DNA of 64,000 nt from an uncultured Pseudodesulfovibrio sp. (GTDB lineage Bacteria > Desulfobacterota > Desulfovibrionia > Desulfovibrionales > Desulfovibrionaceae): positions 2,797,518 to 2,861,517 of the forward strand of contig NZ_OY782498.1 in assembly GCF_963677845.1 (NCBI RefSeq). The letters are read 5' to 3'. Below are positions 25,506 to 35,266 of the stretch, piece after piece. The first letter of the stretch is position 1. Every line of letters starts with the position of its first letter. The notes beneath the pieces were generated by a model. The model was not told where the DNA came from. It worked only from the letters and a program-made list of their open reading frames with translations, and did no database searches. A program made the position numbers and the translations under genes.

Positions 25506-28049
25506 TTAGGAGCCGCAGCACTTCTTGTATTTCTTACCACTGCCGCACGGGCAGGGAGCATTGCGGGAAACCTTGGGGGCCTTCTTGACGGGCGAGACTT
25601 TCTTGTCCTGCTCGGATTCGTGGTCAGTGTACTCCAGTTCCTCGGAACCTTCGTGCTTGAATTCTTCGTCCTTGACTTCAGCCTCGATACGCAGATGAGA
25701 AAAAGCGCGCATGGCGTTTTCCTTGATGGTGTAGACCAACTCGGCAAACAACTCGAAACCTTCACGCTTGTATTCCTGTTTGGGATCTTTCTGGCCGTAT
25801 CCACGCAGGCCGATGCCGTCGCGCAGATGGTCCATATTGAGCAGATGCTCCTTCCAGTTGCGGTCCAGGGAATCAAGCATGAAGTAGCGCAGGATTTCCT
25901 GATAATGCTCGCCGGTGGAGGTACGCAGGTACGCGAAAATATTGTCCACCCATTCTGCGGCCTGTTCCCGGCTCGGCAACTCGACATCATTCCATGTGTC
26001 AAACCGTTCAAAGTTGAAGACCTCTTCCAAGCGGGCACGCACAGAATCAATGGTTTCCTGATCCGGGTCCTTCATGTCCAATGCGGGTTCCAGAATCTCT
26101 TCGACGAGGTCAGTGGAGTATTCCAAAGCCAGCTCTTCCACTTCCTTGGCCTTCATCAAGTCATGACGCAAAGAGTAAATGGCTTCACGCTGCTGGTTCA
26201 TGACATCGTCATATTCCAAAAGCTGTTTACGAATTTCGTAGTGATGCCCTTCCACGCGTGTCTGAGATTTTTCAATGGCATTTGAGACCATCTTGTTCTC
26301 GATGGCCATGCCGTCTTCAAGGCCAAGCTTCTCCATGATGCCCTGCAAGCGATCGGAGCCAAACAGTCGCATGAGATCATCATCCAACGCCAGATAAAAA
26401 CGAGAGGAACCCGGATCTCCCTGACGACCGGAACGGCCTCGCAACTGGTTATCAATACGGCGGGATTCGTGCCGTTCGGTGCCGATGATGTGCAAACCTC
26501 CGAGTTCACGCACGCCCTCGCCGAGCTTGATGTCGGTACCACGGCCAGCCATGTTGGTGGCGATGGTGACCTTTTTCTTGTGTCCGGCTTCAAGCACGAT
26601 CTCGGCTTCCTTCTCATGCTGCTTTGCGTTGAGCACGCTATGCGGAACCTTGAGCTTCTTGAGCAGACGAGACAGCAATTCGGATTTCTCAATGGACACG
26701 GTGCCGACTAACGCGGGCTGACCACGGCGGTAACAATCCTCGATATCCTCGGCGATAGCCTGATATTTCTGTTCCTGTGTCTTGTAAATGGAATCCGGAT
26801 TATCGATACGAACCATCTTCTGATGCGTCGGGATAACGATGACTTCAAGATTATAAATCTGCCCGAACTCAACGGCTTCGGTGTCAGCCGTACCGGTCAT
26901 ACCGGCCAGCTTGTCGTACATGCGGAAATAGTTCTGGAAAGTAATGGACGCCAACGTCTGGTTCTCGGCCTCGACCTTGACGTTTTCCTTGGCTTCAATG
27001 GCCTGATGCAGACCATCTGACAAACGACGGCCCGGCATGAGACGGCCCGTAAATTCATCGACCAGCACAACCTGATTGTCCTTGACGATATACTCGACGT
27101 CATTCTGGAAACAATGATGCGCTTTGAGTGCTTGAAGCACATGGTGCTGAAGTGCGATGTGTTGCGGATCAAACAGGTTATCCACGTCGAGCAGCCCTTC
27201 GACTTTCTCCACGCCAGCATCAGTCATGGTGATGGACTTGGTTTTCTCGTCCAGCACAAAATCACCATCAGGAATAGCGTCTTTGTCTTCAGGGTCAGTG
27301 GGCGAAGATTTGATCAAATTAGGAATGATGGTGTCGATACGCCGGTATAAACCAGAAGATTTTTCGCCGGGACCGGAAATAATAAGCGGCGTTCTCGCTT
27401 CATCGATAAGAATGGAGTCAACTTCATCCACGATAGCGAAATTGAGCGGCCGTTGAACCAGCTGCTCCTTGTAAAATTTCATATTGTCACGCAGATAGTC
27501 GAAACCGAACTCGTTGTTCGTGCCGTAGGTAATATCAGCGTTGTAGGCTTCCTGACGCTCCTGATCGTTCAGGCCGTGCACAATAACGCCCACGGTCAAA
27601 CCGAGGAAGTTGTACAATTGGCCCATCCACTCGGCATCACGGGAAGCGAGATAGTCGTTGACCGTGACAACGTGCACGCCTTTGCCGGACAGTGCATTGA
27701 GCACAACGGCCAAGGTTGCGACAAGCGTCTTACCTTCACCGGTCTTCATTTCCGCAATCTTGCCCTGATGGAGGACATATCCACCAATAAGCTGCACATC
27801 GTAGTGGCGCATGGGTGGATCAAATACCCGCTGCCCCGCTTCACGAACCAGAGCAAAGCACTCTGGCATCAGCTCATCCAGGGTCTTCTCCCCGGCTGCA
27901 ACCTGTCCTTTCCACATGGCAATCTTGGCCTGAATGTCGGCATCAGACAACGCCTGCATTTCCGGCTCAAAAGCATTCACCTGCTCGACAAGGGGCTTGA
28001 TCTTCTTCAGGTATCGGTCGTTTTTGGAACCGAAAAGGAATTTCAGCAT
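25506..28049 (-). CDS. secA: protein translocase ATPase SecA
   Basis: Motor that pushes preproteins through SecYEG. Walker A is [24 protein letters not shown] is the Walker B region, and [13 protein letters not shown] and [15 protein letters not shown] are helicase motifs. The scaffold and C-terminal region follow, and the last 20 residues are the zinc-binding SEC-C tail ([16 protein letters not shown]). At 847 residues it is of normal length. It stands alone between two terminators, with a promoter about 75-100 bases upstream. Confidence 0.98.
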   Translation of the reverse strand: MLKFLFGSKNDRYLKKIKPLVEQVNAFEPEMQALSDADIQAKIAMWKGQVAAGEKTLDELMPECFALVREAGQRVFDPPMRHYDVQLIGGYVLHQGKIAEMKTGEGKTLVATLAVVLNALSGKGVHVVTVNDYLASRDAEWMGQLYNFLGLTVGVIVHGLNDQERQEAYNADITYGTNNEFGFDYLRDNMKFYKEQLVQRPLNFAIVDEVDSILIDEARTPLIISGPGEKSSGLYRRIDTIIPNLIKSSPTDPEDKDAIPDGDFVLDEKTKSITMTDAGVEKVEGLLDVDNLFDPQHIALQHHVLQALKAHHCFQNDVEYIVKDNQVVLVDEFTGRLMPGRRLSDGLHQAIEAKENVKVEAENQTLASITFQNYFRMYDKLAGMTGTADTEAVEFGQIYNLEVIVIPTHQKMVRIDNPDSIYKTQEQKYQAIAEDIEDCYRRGQPALVGTVSIEKSELLSRLLKKLKVPHSVLNAKQHEKEAEIVLEAGHKKKVTIATNMAGRGTDIKLGEGVRELGGLHIIGTERHESRRIDNQLRGRSGRQGDPGSSRFYLALDDDLMRLFGSDRLQGIMEKLGLEDGMAIENKMVSNAIEKSQTRVEGHHYEIRKQLLEYDDVMNQQREAIYSLRHDLMKAKEVEELALEYSTDLVEEILEPALDMKDPDQETIDSVRARLEEVFNFERFDTWNDVELPSREQAAEWVDNIFAYLRTSTGEHYQEILRYFMLDSLDRNWKEHLLNMDHLRDGIGLRGYGQKDPKQEYKREGFELFAELVYTIKENAMRAFSHLRIEAEVKDEEFKHEGSEELEYTDHESEQDKKVSPVKKAPKVSRNAPCPCGSGKKYKKCCGS

Positions 28050-28123
28050 ATATACGGTCTCCTGGGAGTCTTATGCGATCTTGGAAAGGCACACGGCAAA
28101 TTCACACCGTGGCACTGTGAAGC

Positions 28124-28151
28124 ATGATATAATCGGAATCCGCTTTGTCAA
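28124..28151 (-). promoter_or_regulatory. candidate secA promoter
   Basis: On the minus strand TTGACA and TATCAT are separated by 16 bases, about 75 bases before the secA start codon. Confidence 0.55.
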
Positions 28152-28207
28152 CGCGACAGACGTGTGAAATCGCGGTTTTTCCCGGCGGTCAGTGAGATAC
28201 CACAAAC

Positions 28208-28234
28208 AAAGCCGCCCGTAAAAGGGGCGGCTTT
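28208..28234 (-). terminator. intrinsic terminator after the polytopic membrane protein gene
   Basis: AAAGCCGCCC and GGGCGGCTTT form a perfect 10-base stem; on the minus strand TTTGTTTG follows. It separates this gene from secA. The rest of the 350-base gap holds only the secA promoter region. Confidence 0.7.
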
Positions 28235-28398
28235 TGAGAAAAGTCAACCAGGCATTGATTCGTGACTATGTATTAAAGGACCGTTCCGAATTCGAAGGGC
28301 CCATCGAACTCTGCTCTCGCTTCAAAAAATCATGATGTAACCACAATTTCTCGGACCAGACGCAATTGACCGCTTCAGAAAAGCACAACAACTTCAAA

Positions 28399-29292
28399 TC
28401 ACTTACTTTTTTTTGAAAACTCGTCGTATTCAAACTCTGATTCAGTTTGAAAAATACTGTCTTCAAAAATACCACTTTTCCTTTGATGCAATTGATTTAC
28501 AACCATATTTTTGGATAATTCAACTGAAGCAATTGAAGCGTTGTATCGCATCTGAAGTCTTTCATACCAAATAATGAAAACAGCTTCCAAGAACCAAAAA
28601 AGAACCCAATTAAAAATTGTTGCGGCAAACGACAACACAACTACTAAGATAGGCATAGTCGCTTCCCCCGAATAAACAGGAATGAGGCTTGAGCAAAAAA
28701 GGGTCATTATAGAATACGGGAAAAAGAAAAAGAAAATCCGAAAAGTATGGCCTCTACTCATACGCCAAGACCGCTTGAAAGAAGCGCTTTCATCCACGCC
28801 AATAGCGACAAATGGCACCCACAGCCTAGTGAGAACCAGTCCAAAACCTATCAAGGCAGCCACGCTACCAGTCCAAATTTCAACATCTGTTGAAAGCCCT
28901 TCAGGATAGGCAACATACAACGGAACCAACAAAACAATCGTTAATGCCATACCAGGAATTCCAGCGACAAACAGCAGTAAAAACGTCTTCCATAAAGAAT
29001 AAAGAACTTTTTTGATCGATTGTTTCGGCACCAGTCGTATATCACGTTGTCGTAAGGTATTGATCGCAAAATGATACACAACGATGCAAAGCCAATAATT
29101 AAAAATTAGAGAGAGAGGTGAGTAAACTTTCAACCAAACCGGCCAGTCGGCAAAACCATCAATTGGAAAGAACGGAAAAGGGCCTCCCACGACCAGACTC
29201 ACAACAAAAGCTCCAAGAAACAACTTAGGACAAACTTCAATCAATGAAATTGCCTGCCGACCGACTTCAAAAGGTGATATTTTACCCGACAT
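28399..29292 (-). CDS. polytopic membrane protein of unknown function, 297 aa
   Basis: About six predicted transmembrane helices (for example VVSLVVGGPFPFF, FLLLFVAGIPGMALTIVLLV, VLSFAATIFNWVLFWFLEAVFI) and an acidic C-terminal tail (SEFEYDEFSKKSK). No family is recognised with confidence; the layout resembles membrane domains of the glycerophosphodiesterase-associated or DUF975 kind. The start lies six bases after glcF, so it is the last gene of that operon. Its DNA is visibly richer in A and T than its neighbours, with phenylalanine runs, which could reflect recent acquisition. Confidence 0.7.
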   Translation of the reverse strand: MSGKISPFEVGRQAISLIEVCPKLFLGAFVVSLVVGGPFPFFPIDGFADWPVWLKVYSPLSLIFNYWLCIVVYHFAINTLRQRDIRLVPKQSIKKVLYSLWKTFLLLFVAGIPGMALTIVLLVPLYVAYPEGLSTDVEIWTGSVAALIGFGLVLTRLWVPFVAIGVDESASFKRSWRMSRGHTFRIFFFFFPYSIMTLFCSSLIPVYSGEATMPILVVVLSFAATIFNWVLFWFLEAVFIIWYERLQMRYNASIASVELSKNMVVNQLHQRKSGIFEDSIFQTESEFEYDEFSKKSK

Positions 29293-29298
29293 GTGTAC

Positions 29299-30423
29299 CT
29301 ACTTGATAAGTTCCAACCAATGCCCCACTTTGACGCCGTCAGGGGCTGTTGCTGCCAGTTGGGTCACGCAGGCTGAACAGCCTGTAATGACGACATCCGC
29401 TCCTGCGAGCGCTTCCCAGCATTGCTGGTTGACCGGGTCGGTGAGACCGGGTGCTGCCAAACGCATGACCCCGCCGAAACCGCAGCATTGCTTGGTTGTT
29501 ACCCCGACCATTCGGTCTTTGAAGACACCATTGAGCAATGCATGATCCGAATCATCACCTCGTGTATGACACGGCTGATGATACGCCAACGTTTTCGGCA
29601 CGTTGTGCGATAACACGAAGGGAGTATCAAGTAAAATATTCGATAGAGGCAAAAGCATATTTTGCCACATTTTCTGTTCTTTCAAGCTCTCAAAGCACCC
29701 TTCATAGGCTTGCAGACCAGCGTGGCATGAGGCGCAGAACGTCACAATCGGGGGGTGTCCGGCATCACGCCAGACCTGCACATTGTAGGCAACCATAGAT
29801 TCGGACTCATCTGCGAATCCGGCAGCTTTCAGGCCTGAACCACAGCATTTGAAATCACCGGGCAGGACTTCCACTCCCAGTCCGTCCAACAACTTGAGCG
29901 CGGTCATAAGCCAGCGGGTCTGGACAAAGTTGGCGGTGCAGCCTGCGAACAGGAGCATTTTCTTACCCCGGTAGGTGTCGGGGAAAGAAGTTACTTCCAG
30001 ACATGGCTCCAATCCTGACTCGCCCTTGAGACCAGCCAACATTTTGAGCATGGGGCCGAGCTTTTCTGGGACAAGCTGTTCTGGAACGAGTTTGGCCGCC
30101 GCAGAACCGGGCGACCATAATTTTTTCGCCTGCATCAACCATGTCTTCCACAGCCATGCCTTGAAATCCGGGTGAGCACCGCGCAAGCCCGCCACCAATG
30201 CAGGCACATCCACGCCCTGCGAACAGACTTCCCGGCACCGCCCACAACCAAGACAGAGCCCAGCGAGTTTGGCGACATCGGTTTCGGACAATAAATTCGG
30301 ATCTTCAGACAAAATACGACACAGGTCTGCCTTGGCACGAGGCCCGAATTCTTCCCGTCCGGTTGCCCGAAGGAGCGGACAGACCTCAAGGCATTTACCG
30401 CACAGGATGCACTCACCGGACAC
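29299..30423 (-). CDS. glcF: GlcF-type iron-sulfur subunit of a glycolate/D-lactate oxidase
   Basis: Electron-transfer partner of the FAD subunit encoded just upstream. Two N-terminal 4Fe-4S motifs (CILCGKCLEVCP and CLGCGRCREVC) are followed by two CCG domains (FAGCTANFVQ, CCGSGLKAAG; CHTRGDD, CCGFGGVMRL), as in GlcF and LldE-type subunits. It passes electrons to the quinone pool. The start is GTG at 30423, three bases after the FAD gene's stop, with AAGGGG upstream. Whether the substrate is glycolate or D-lactate cannot be decided; in a sulfate reducer lactate is more likely. Confidence 0.88.
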   Translation of the reverse strand: MSGECILCGKCLEVCPLLRATGREEFGPRAKADLCRILSEDPNLLSETDVAKLAGLCLGCGRCREVCSQGVDVPALVAGLRGAHPDFKAWLWKTWLMQAKKLWSPGSAAAKLVPEQLVPEKLGPMLKMLAGLKGESGLEPCLEVTSFPDTYRGKKMLLFAGCTANFVQTRWLMTALKLLDGLGVEVLPGDFKCCGSGLKAAGFADESESMVAYNVQVWRDAGHPPIVTFCASCHAGLQAYEGCFESLKEQKMWQNMLLPLSNILLDTPFVLSHNVPKTLAYHQPCHTRGDDSDHALLNGVFKDRMVGVTTKQCCGFGGVMRLAAPGLTDPVNQQCWEALAGADVVITGCSACVTQLAATAPDGVKVGHWLELIK

Positions 30424-30426
30424 GGA

Positions 30427-31815
30427 TTACAGCCCCTTGCCGGGATTCATGATACTGTTGGGATCAAAAACATGCCTGATATCGGCCATTAATTGCAATT
30501 CATCCACTGACAACTGTTCGCTCACAAAAGACGCCTTGGTAAGGCCTGTACCATGTTCCCCGGAGATAGTGCCGCCCAGCGACAACGCCATACGAAAAAC
30601 AGCGTCCTTGGCAAGATGCGCGCTGTCCACTTCGTTCTGCACCGCCCCATCGTGCATGATGCTGACATGTATGTTGCCGTCGCCAAGGTGTCCAAAACAG
30701 AGAACCTGCAAACCGTGCTCTCGTCCAATATCATGAGCCGCAGCAACGGCCAGCCCTACGCTCCCACGCGGCACGGAAATATCTTCGGCCAGCTTGTCCG
30801 GTTTGATACGGAATGAAGACGGAGAAATTGATCGCCGTACATCCCACAGGGCTTCGGCTTCGGCCCCACTGCCGACTTCCATTGAAACAGGATGCACAGA
30901 CTCCAAAGCCGCGACCATACGCCGGACTTCGGCATCCACGCCTTTTTGTGTGCCATCCACCATCAATAACAGTGCGGCTTGGGCATCATCTGCCAGCGGG
31001 ATATCATCGCCCATACGGATAGCCTGAATGGTGGGGCCATCCATAAATTCACAGGCCGCAGGCAGGACTCCCGCCCTAAACACGGCCTTGGCTCCTTCCA
31101 TGGATGAAGCCAAATCGGAAAACCCGACCAGCACCGAAGCCGAAGCTTCGGGCAAGGGAATGAGTTTGACCGTCAGTTCCGTGAACAATCCAAGCGTGCC
31201 ATTACTTCCGGCAAAAAGGCGTTTCAGGTCCAACCCGACAACATCCTTATGGGAACGGCCACCCATATGCAGCACTCTGCCACCCGGAAGGACCGCTTCA
31301 ATTCCAAGCACCCAATCTCGCGTCACACCGTATTTCACGGCTTTGAGGCCTCCGGCGCAGGTGGCAATATTGCCGCCAATAGTGGAGATTTTCACACTGG
31401 CCGGGTCCGGCGGATAGAAAAGTTGCTTTGCCGCACAGGCAGCTTGAAGATCAGCCGTTACCACGCCCGGTTGGACCACGGCCACAAAATCGTCTTCATT
31501 CACGTCCAAAATTTGATTCATGCGCAACATGGACACAACCACCCCACCAAGGCTCGGTACGGCGCTTCCTACACGACCAGTGCCACGTGCGCGGCCATAA
31601 ATCGGCATACGCTCGACATCGGCCCACTTGAGTAGTTCCTGCACCTGCTCGCGTGTTTCAGGCCGGACAACAGCCCACGGCATGGCTCGTTCTCCGCTGG
31701 CGTCAGCAGAGAAGACAGCGAGGCCTTCGGGAGACAGGACGCATCCGTCATGAGAGAAGAGGTCAGACAAAAAAGCCTGATGAGCTTTGGTCAGGGAGGG
31801 GGCGTATTTGGACAT
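30427..31815 (-). CDS. glcD: FAD-linked 2-hydroxyacid oxidase subunit (GlcD / D-lactate dehydrogenase type)
   Basis: Flavoenzyme that oxidises a 2-hydroxyacid to the 2-oxoacid. The FAD-binding type 4 domain shows PIYGRARGTGRVGSAVP, VQPGVVTADLQAAC, STIGGNIATCAGGLKAVKYG and LGLFTELTVKLIP. The C-terminal cap ends with the catalytic-site blocks FGHLGDGNIHVSIM and GGTISGEHGTGL. Length 462 is normal. The iron-sulfur subunit follows after three bases. In desulfovibrios such pairs feed electrons from lactate to menaquinone. Confidence 0.9.
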   Translation of the reverse strand: MSKYAPSLTKAHQAFLSDLFSHDGCVLSPEGLAVFSADASGERAMPWAVVRPETREQVQELLKWADVERMPIYGRARGTGRVGSAVPSLGGVVVSMLRMNQILDVNEDDFVAVVQPGVVTADLQAACAAKQLFYPPDPASVKISTIGGNIATCAGGLKAVKYGVTRDWVLGIEAVLPGGRVLHMGGRSHKDVVGLDLKRLFAGSNGTLGLFTELTVKLIPLPEASASVLVGFSDLASSMEGAKAVFRAGVLPAACEFMDGPTIQAIRMGDDIPLADDAQAALLLMVDGTQKGVDAEVRRMVAALESVHPVSMEVGSGAEAEALWDVRRSISPSSFRIKPDKLAEDISVPRGSVGLAVAAAHDIGREHGLQVLCFGHLGDGNIHVSIMHDGAVQNEVDSAHLAKDAVFRMALSLGGTISGEHGTGLTKASFVSEQLSVDELQLMADIRHVFDPNSIMNPGKGL

Positions 31816-32055
31816 GGAATGAACCTACGAGGGTGATGGGGGGGGTGTCAATCTGCTTTGAATAACGGTTTGAAGAATGAAGAAAAGAGAAGAGAAGAGA
31901 GGGGCTTCGTTTTTTGAGGGGCGTTGCGTGCTTTCGCAGTGAAAATGCAAACGGTATTATTCCAAAGGTTTCGCCTTTACGGCGACCTGCTTTTTTTGAG
32001 GCGAAAAAAAGGAGGCAAAAAACGCCTTTTCGGTGTGAGCCTGATAACGGACTCA

Positions 32056-32142
32056 AGAGCCTGTACGCGGCTTCTCTGCCCGACAGGATTGTCTGTGATA
32101 CAGACTCGGTCGGGCTACGCTGCGCCACGTGGGACAGGCTCT
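32056..32142. repeat. nested inverted-repeat element, 87 bases
   Basis: Three concentric perfect stems: AGAGCCTGT with ACAGGCTCT outside, GCCCGAC with GTCGGGC inside, and GTCTGT with ACAGAC at the tip around GAT. All point to one folded structure in either strand. Confidence 0.6.
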
Positions 32143-32629
32143 AAGGTCCGCTATCAATTGCTCGTCGTTGTAAGGAATTTCTCGTTGTAGGTGTTAATTT
32201 TTGATTCTAGGCTCTCCGATAACCATGTATATTTTTTGATTTTCATGTCATCGTAATTACTTTTTATTCCAAGATCTTCGTTATCCATAAAGGGCCTTGG
32301 GGTGCTCCAGCACCTCAACACCGCTCTCCCTCCGAAGCCGATTTCTTCCCCTCCCAACCAGACGAAGACGAAACCCAGCCCTTGATTGGCGGCCTAGAAG
32401 CTGACCAATCGAAGGAGGCGGCTCTCGTCAGGGGATCAGGCTATTGGTCTTAAACTAATGGATAACAAGTGAGGCAGGGCTTATACTTTTAATAGGATGG
32501 AGCCGACTCGATTGGATCAGATTCTTGCTGCCGATCATGGGGGCGGCCAAGCTCGTGAGCCGAGTTTTTTGGTTCTTTTTGGGGCGGCTCAGCCAAAAAG
32601 ATCCGCCGCCCGCGCAGGGCATGGAAAAC

Positions 32630-32651
32630 GTTGGGTGCTTCAGCACCCAAC
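32630..32651. repeat. hairpin with GGTGCT arms, second of two related copies
   Basis: GTTGGGTGCT and AGCACCCAAC form a perfect 10-base stem around TC. A relative lies at 32301-32314 (GGTGCT CC AGCACC), likewise flanked by TTGG and CAAC. Confidence 0.5.
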
Positions 32652-32725
32652 AATGACTCTCGCCAAAGGCGCATCTTCAAAGAAAAAGGCCGCATGAAAG
32701 CGGCCATCATTACTTCTTATCTCCC

Positions 32726-32745
32726 GTCGGGGTTTAAACCCCGAC
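32726..32745 (-). terminator. palindrome after the Gfo/Idh gene
   Basis: GTCGGGGTTT and AAACCCCGAC make a perfect 20-base palindrome about 20 bases past the stop codon. No T-run follows, so termination is uncertain. Confidence 0.4.
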
Positions 32746-32764
32746 TGCTTCAACTCAAAAAGAA

Positions 32765-33871
32765 TTACGTCATATCAATCCATGCCATGTCATTCTTCGA
32801 ACTCTCAAGACAAGCCTCCATAAACCTCACTCCACGCACCCCATCCTCCCCAGTCGGGAAATCGACAGCCTCACCATCAACCAACGTGTTGCAAAATGAG
32901 GTATAAATATTAGCAAACGCCAACAACCATCCCTCGGGATGCCCCGGCGGCGTATGCGAATACGCCATCGCCCCCGGCGTCAAATCAGGCGTTCCGCGCC
33001 GAATCTTCCGAGCCGGCTCACCAAGCGGCATATGATGCAAAATATCCGGGTCTTCCTGAAACCATTCCAAGCCGCCAGTTTCACCAAAAACACGAATTTT
33101 CAACCCATTGACCATGCCGATGGCGGCCTGCGAGTACCAATACATACCCCGCGCACCAGAATCATATTCAGTCAAAATGGTGCCGTTATCGTCGAGCAAT
33201 CGCCCTTCCACCAATGAATCCAATCGAGCGGCCAGTCGCGTAACCTTCAAACCGGTCACGTGCGGCACGAGATATTCAATGTGGGAACCGACATCGCCAA
33301 GCGATAAGGTTCCTCCGCTCCGCACCGGATCAGCCCGCCATTCTGCTTGGATGTGCCCGGTTGTTTCCAACATCTCAGCCAGCCACCCCTGCGGATATTC
33401 ACAGTTGATGAATCGGACCGCACCGATGTCACCACGCAAAATCATTTCCCGCATCTGCCGAACCATGGGATAACCAGCATAGGTATAAGATACGCCGAGA
33501 AACAACCCCCTGTCGCGGGCAAGCTCCACCAACTCCTCAGCCTGTGCCGAAGTATGGGTAAACGGCTTGTCGCACATGACATGGATACCGTTTTCAAGAC
33601 ACGCCTTAACGTTGGGATAGTGCGCTTCGTTTGAAGTAACCACCACCGCAAAATCAATGTCGCCGGCTTCCAACCGGGATAATTCCTCTGGCGTGGCGTA
33701 CAAACGATCTTCCGCCAACCCAAATTCTGCGCCGAGCGTCCGCGTCTTTTCCAGATCTCGGGAAAAACATCCGGCTACTAATTTTGCCTGCCCGTTCAAG
33801 GCCAACGCGGTCCGATGAACTTCTCCGACAAAGGCTCCGGGACCACCACCTATCATTGCGTATTTAAGCAT
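32765..33871 (-). CDS. Gfo/Idh/MocA family oxidoreductase
   Basis: NAD(P)-dependent sugar or inositol dehydrogenase-like protein of 368 residues. The Rossmann start is YAMIGGGPGAFVGEVHRTAL, and HVMCDKPFTHTSAQAEEL carries the family's conserved EKP-type motif (here DKP). A C-terminal substrate domain contains GDVGSHIEYLV, with the family's catalytic-region GxxxxH histidine. The ATG at 33871 has GGAG at eight bases; longer frames overlap the divergent yraN promoter region. The substrate is not predictable; the gene stands alone. Confidence 0.88.
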   Translation of the reverse strand: MLKYAMIGGGPGAFVGEVHRTALALNGQAKLVAGCFSRDLEKTRTLGAEFGLAEDRLYATPEELSRLEAGDIDFAVVVTSNEAHYPNVKACLENGIHVMCDKPFTHTSAQAEELVELARDRGLFLGVSYTYAGYPMVRQMREMILRGDIGAVRFINCEYPQGWLAEMLETTGHIQAEWRADPVRSGGTLSLGDVGSHIEYLVPHVTGLKVTRLAARLDSLVEGRLLDDNGTILTEYDSGARGMYWYSQAAIGMVNGLKIRVFGETGGLEWFQEDPDILHHMPLGEPARKIRRGTPDLTPGAMAYSHTPPGHPEGWLLAFANIYTSFCNTLVDGEAVDFPTGEDGVRGVRFMEACLESSKNDMAWIDMT

Positions 33872-33962
33872 AATATTATCTCCAGCAACGACTGTACACC
33901 ATGTTTCACTGCCGGGGAAGCATTCTGGCAAGTCATCACGCCCTGTGCTATCAATCCCACCC

Positions 33963-34355
33963 ATGGGGCTTTTATCAAAACTTCTGCCATCAAAACGTAC
34001 TGGCAATTTGGGCGAAAGCGCAGCAGCGCGGTATCTTGAGACCAAAGGATTTCGCGTGCTAGAACGGAACTGGCGATATCGTCAGTGGGAACTAGACCTC
34101 ATCTGTCGGGACCGGGACACTCTTGTGTTCGTGGAAGTAAAAACACGAAAAGCCAATTCCATGGCGTCCCCGGCAGACGGATTGACCCGAAAAAAGCAGG
34201 CCCGACTGGTTAAAGCGGCTAGTCATTACCTGACGCAAAACAACCTGTGGGAAGATCCTTGTCGATTTGATCTGGCCGCAGTGGTGGATACGGGATCATC
34301 CATGGATGTTGAACATTGTGAAAACGCATTTGACCTGAGCGGAATGGGAATATGA
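33963..34355 (+). CDS. yraN: YraN family protein (UPF0102), putative endonuclease
   Basis: Small nuclease-fold protein: GNLGESAAARYLETKGFRVLERNWR, then ELDLICRDRDTLVFVEVKTR, carrying the catalytic D...ExK signature of the restriction-endonuclease-like fold. The natural target is unknown. The ATG at 33963 gives the family's usual start (MGLLSK); a GTG 18 bases earlier is in frame. The stop overlaps the rsmI start (ATGA), so the two genes are translationally coupled. Confidence 0.88.
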   Translation: MGLLSKLLPSKRTGNLGESAAARYLETKGFRVLERNWRYRQWELDLICRDRDTLVFVEVKTRKANSMASPADGLTRKKQARLVKAASHYLTQNNLWEDPCRFDLAAVVDTGSSMDVEHCENAFDLSGMGI

Positions 34356-35179
34356 ACGATACCGGCACACTCTGGGTGATAGCCACCCCACTGGGCAACA
34401 CAGGCGACCTATCGCCACGCGCACGGCACATACTGACCGAAGCGGACGTTATTCTGGCCGAGGACACACGCCGGGCCGGTCTACTGTTCAAACGGCTGGA
34501 ACTGGAACGACATGGTCGACTCATGTCTTTTTTTGAACACAACGAAGACAAAAAGATACCCAAGGTGCTCGATCTGCTGGAAGAAGGCCTTGAAGTGGCT
34601 CTTATCTCCGACGCCGGAACCCCGCTCTTGTCCGACCCCGGTTTCACATTGGTCCGCGCTTGCCGTGATAGCGACATCCGAGTTTCTCCGGTGCCGGGAC
34701 CAAGCGCACCTGTGGTGGCATTGTCCGCCAGCGGCTTGCCGCCCTTGCCTTATACCTTTCTCGGGTTTCCCCCACGCAAGAAGAGCCACACCGAAAAGCT
34801 TTTCGAAACCCACCGTGACACCGGGGCCACACTGGTCTTTTTCGAACGCAAATCCCGACTCACCGGAACACTGTCTATCGCCTTTGAAATACTGGGCGAC
34901 CGAGAATTCTGCGTGGCACGGGAACTGACCAAGGAATATGAAGAATTTATCCGGGGCACGCTTGGCTCCATCAAGAATATGGACCTTGACCTGCGCGGCG
35001 AACTGACCGTCATCATCGCTCCGCCCAAGGAAACAGGCCGCACCGATGCAACCAAAATTGCCGACATGCTTGCGGAAGAATCCGAAAACGGGGGCAAGCC
35101 CAAGGAGATCGCCAGACGAGTGGCAGACAGAGCGACTGGTTGGACTTCAAAAGAAGTGTATGCCGCCATGCGCGACTAA
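34352..35179 (+). CDS. rsmI: 16S rRNA (cytidine-1402 2'-O) methyltransferase RsmI
   Basis: Methylates the ribose of C1402 in 16S rRNA with SAM. The tetrapyrrole-methylase fold is seen in LWVIATPLGNTGDLSPRA, ILAEDTRRAGLL, LISDAGTPLLSDPGF, PVPGPSAPVVALSASGL and YTFLGFPPRK. Length 275 is normal. Coupled to yraN by ATGA overlap and ended by a strong terminator. Confidence 0.95.
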   Translation: MNDTGTLWVIATPLGNTGDLSPRARHILTEADVILAEDTRRAGLLFKRLELERHGRLMSFFEHNEDKKIPKVLDLLEEGLEVALISDAGTPLLSDPGFTLVRACRDSDIRVSPVPGPSAPVVALSASGLPPLPYTFLGFPPRKKSHTEKLFETHRDTGATLVFFERKSRLTGTLSIAFEILGDREFCVARELTKEYEEFIRGTLGSIKNMDLDLRGELTVIIAPPKETGRTDATKIADMLAEESENGGKPKEIARRVADRATGWTSKEVYAAMRD

Positions 35180-35197
35180 AAAAACTTGATAAAAACG

Positions 35198-35246
35198 GAA
35201 GGCCGGAAGCGGGGATAATCCCGGCTTCCGGCCTTCTGATTTTTCA
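35198..35246 (+). terminator. terminator between rsmI and the opposing small gene
   Basis: GGAAGGCCGGAAGC and GCTTCCGGCCTTC pair over 13 bases with a short inner stem, followed by GATTTTTC. Confidence 0.8.
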
Positions 35247-35266
35247 AGAGAGCGTCAACGCGTCAA

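Larger units (their letters stand above)
31816..32764. other. gene-free region of about 950 bases with many hairpins
   Basis: No convincing coding sequence: possible frames are short, low in complexity and without ribosome-binding sites. It contains a 26-base purine-only run (31879-31904), a nested 87-base inverted-repeat element (32056-32142), a GATTGG/CCAATC stem near 32383, two related GGTGCT/AGCACC hairpins (32301-32314 and 32630-32651) and a palindrome next to the following gene. It may hold decayed coding DNA, repeats or an untranslated RNA. Confidence 0.6.

Noticed and set aside
31763..32128. 121-residue open frame at the edge of the gene-free region
   Set aside because: It overlaps the start of the FAD oxidase gene, contains the hairpin element, is of low complexity and has no ribosome-binding site.
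32497..32697. 66-residue open frame in the gene-free region
   Set aside because: It runs through hairpins, and its arginine/alanine composition reflects GC-rich repeats; no start signal.
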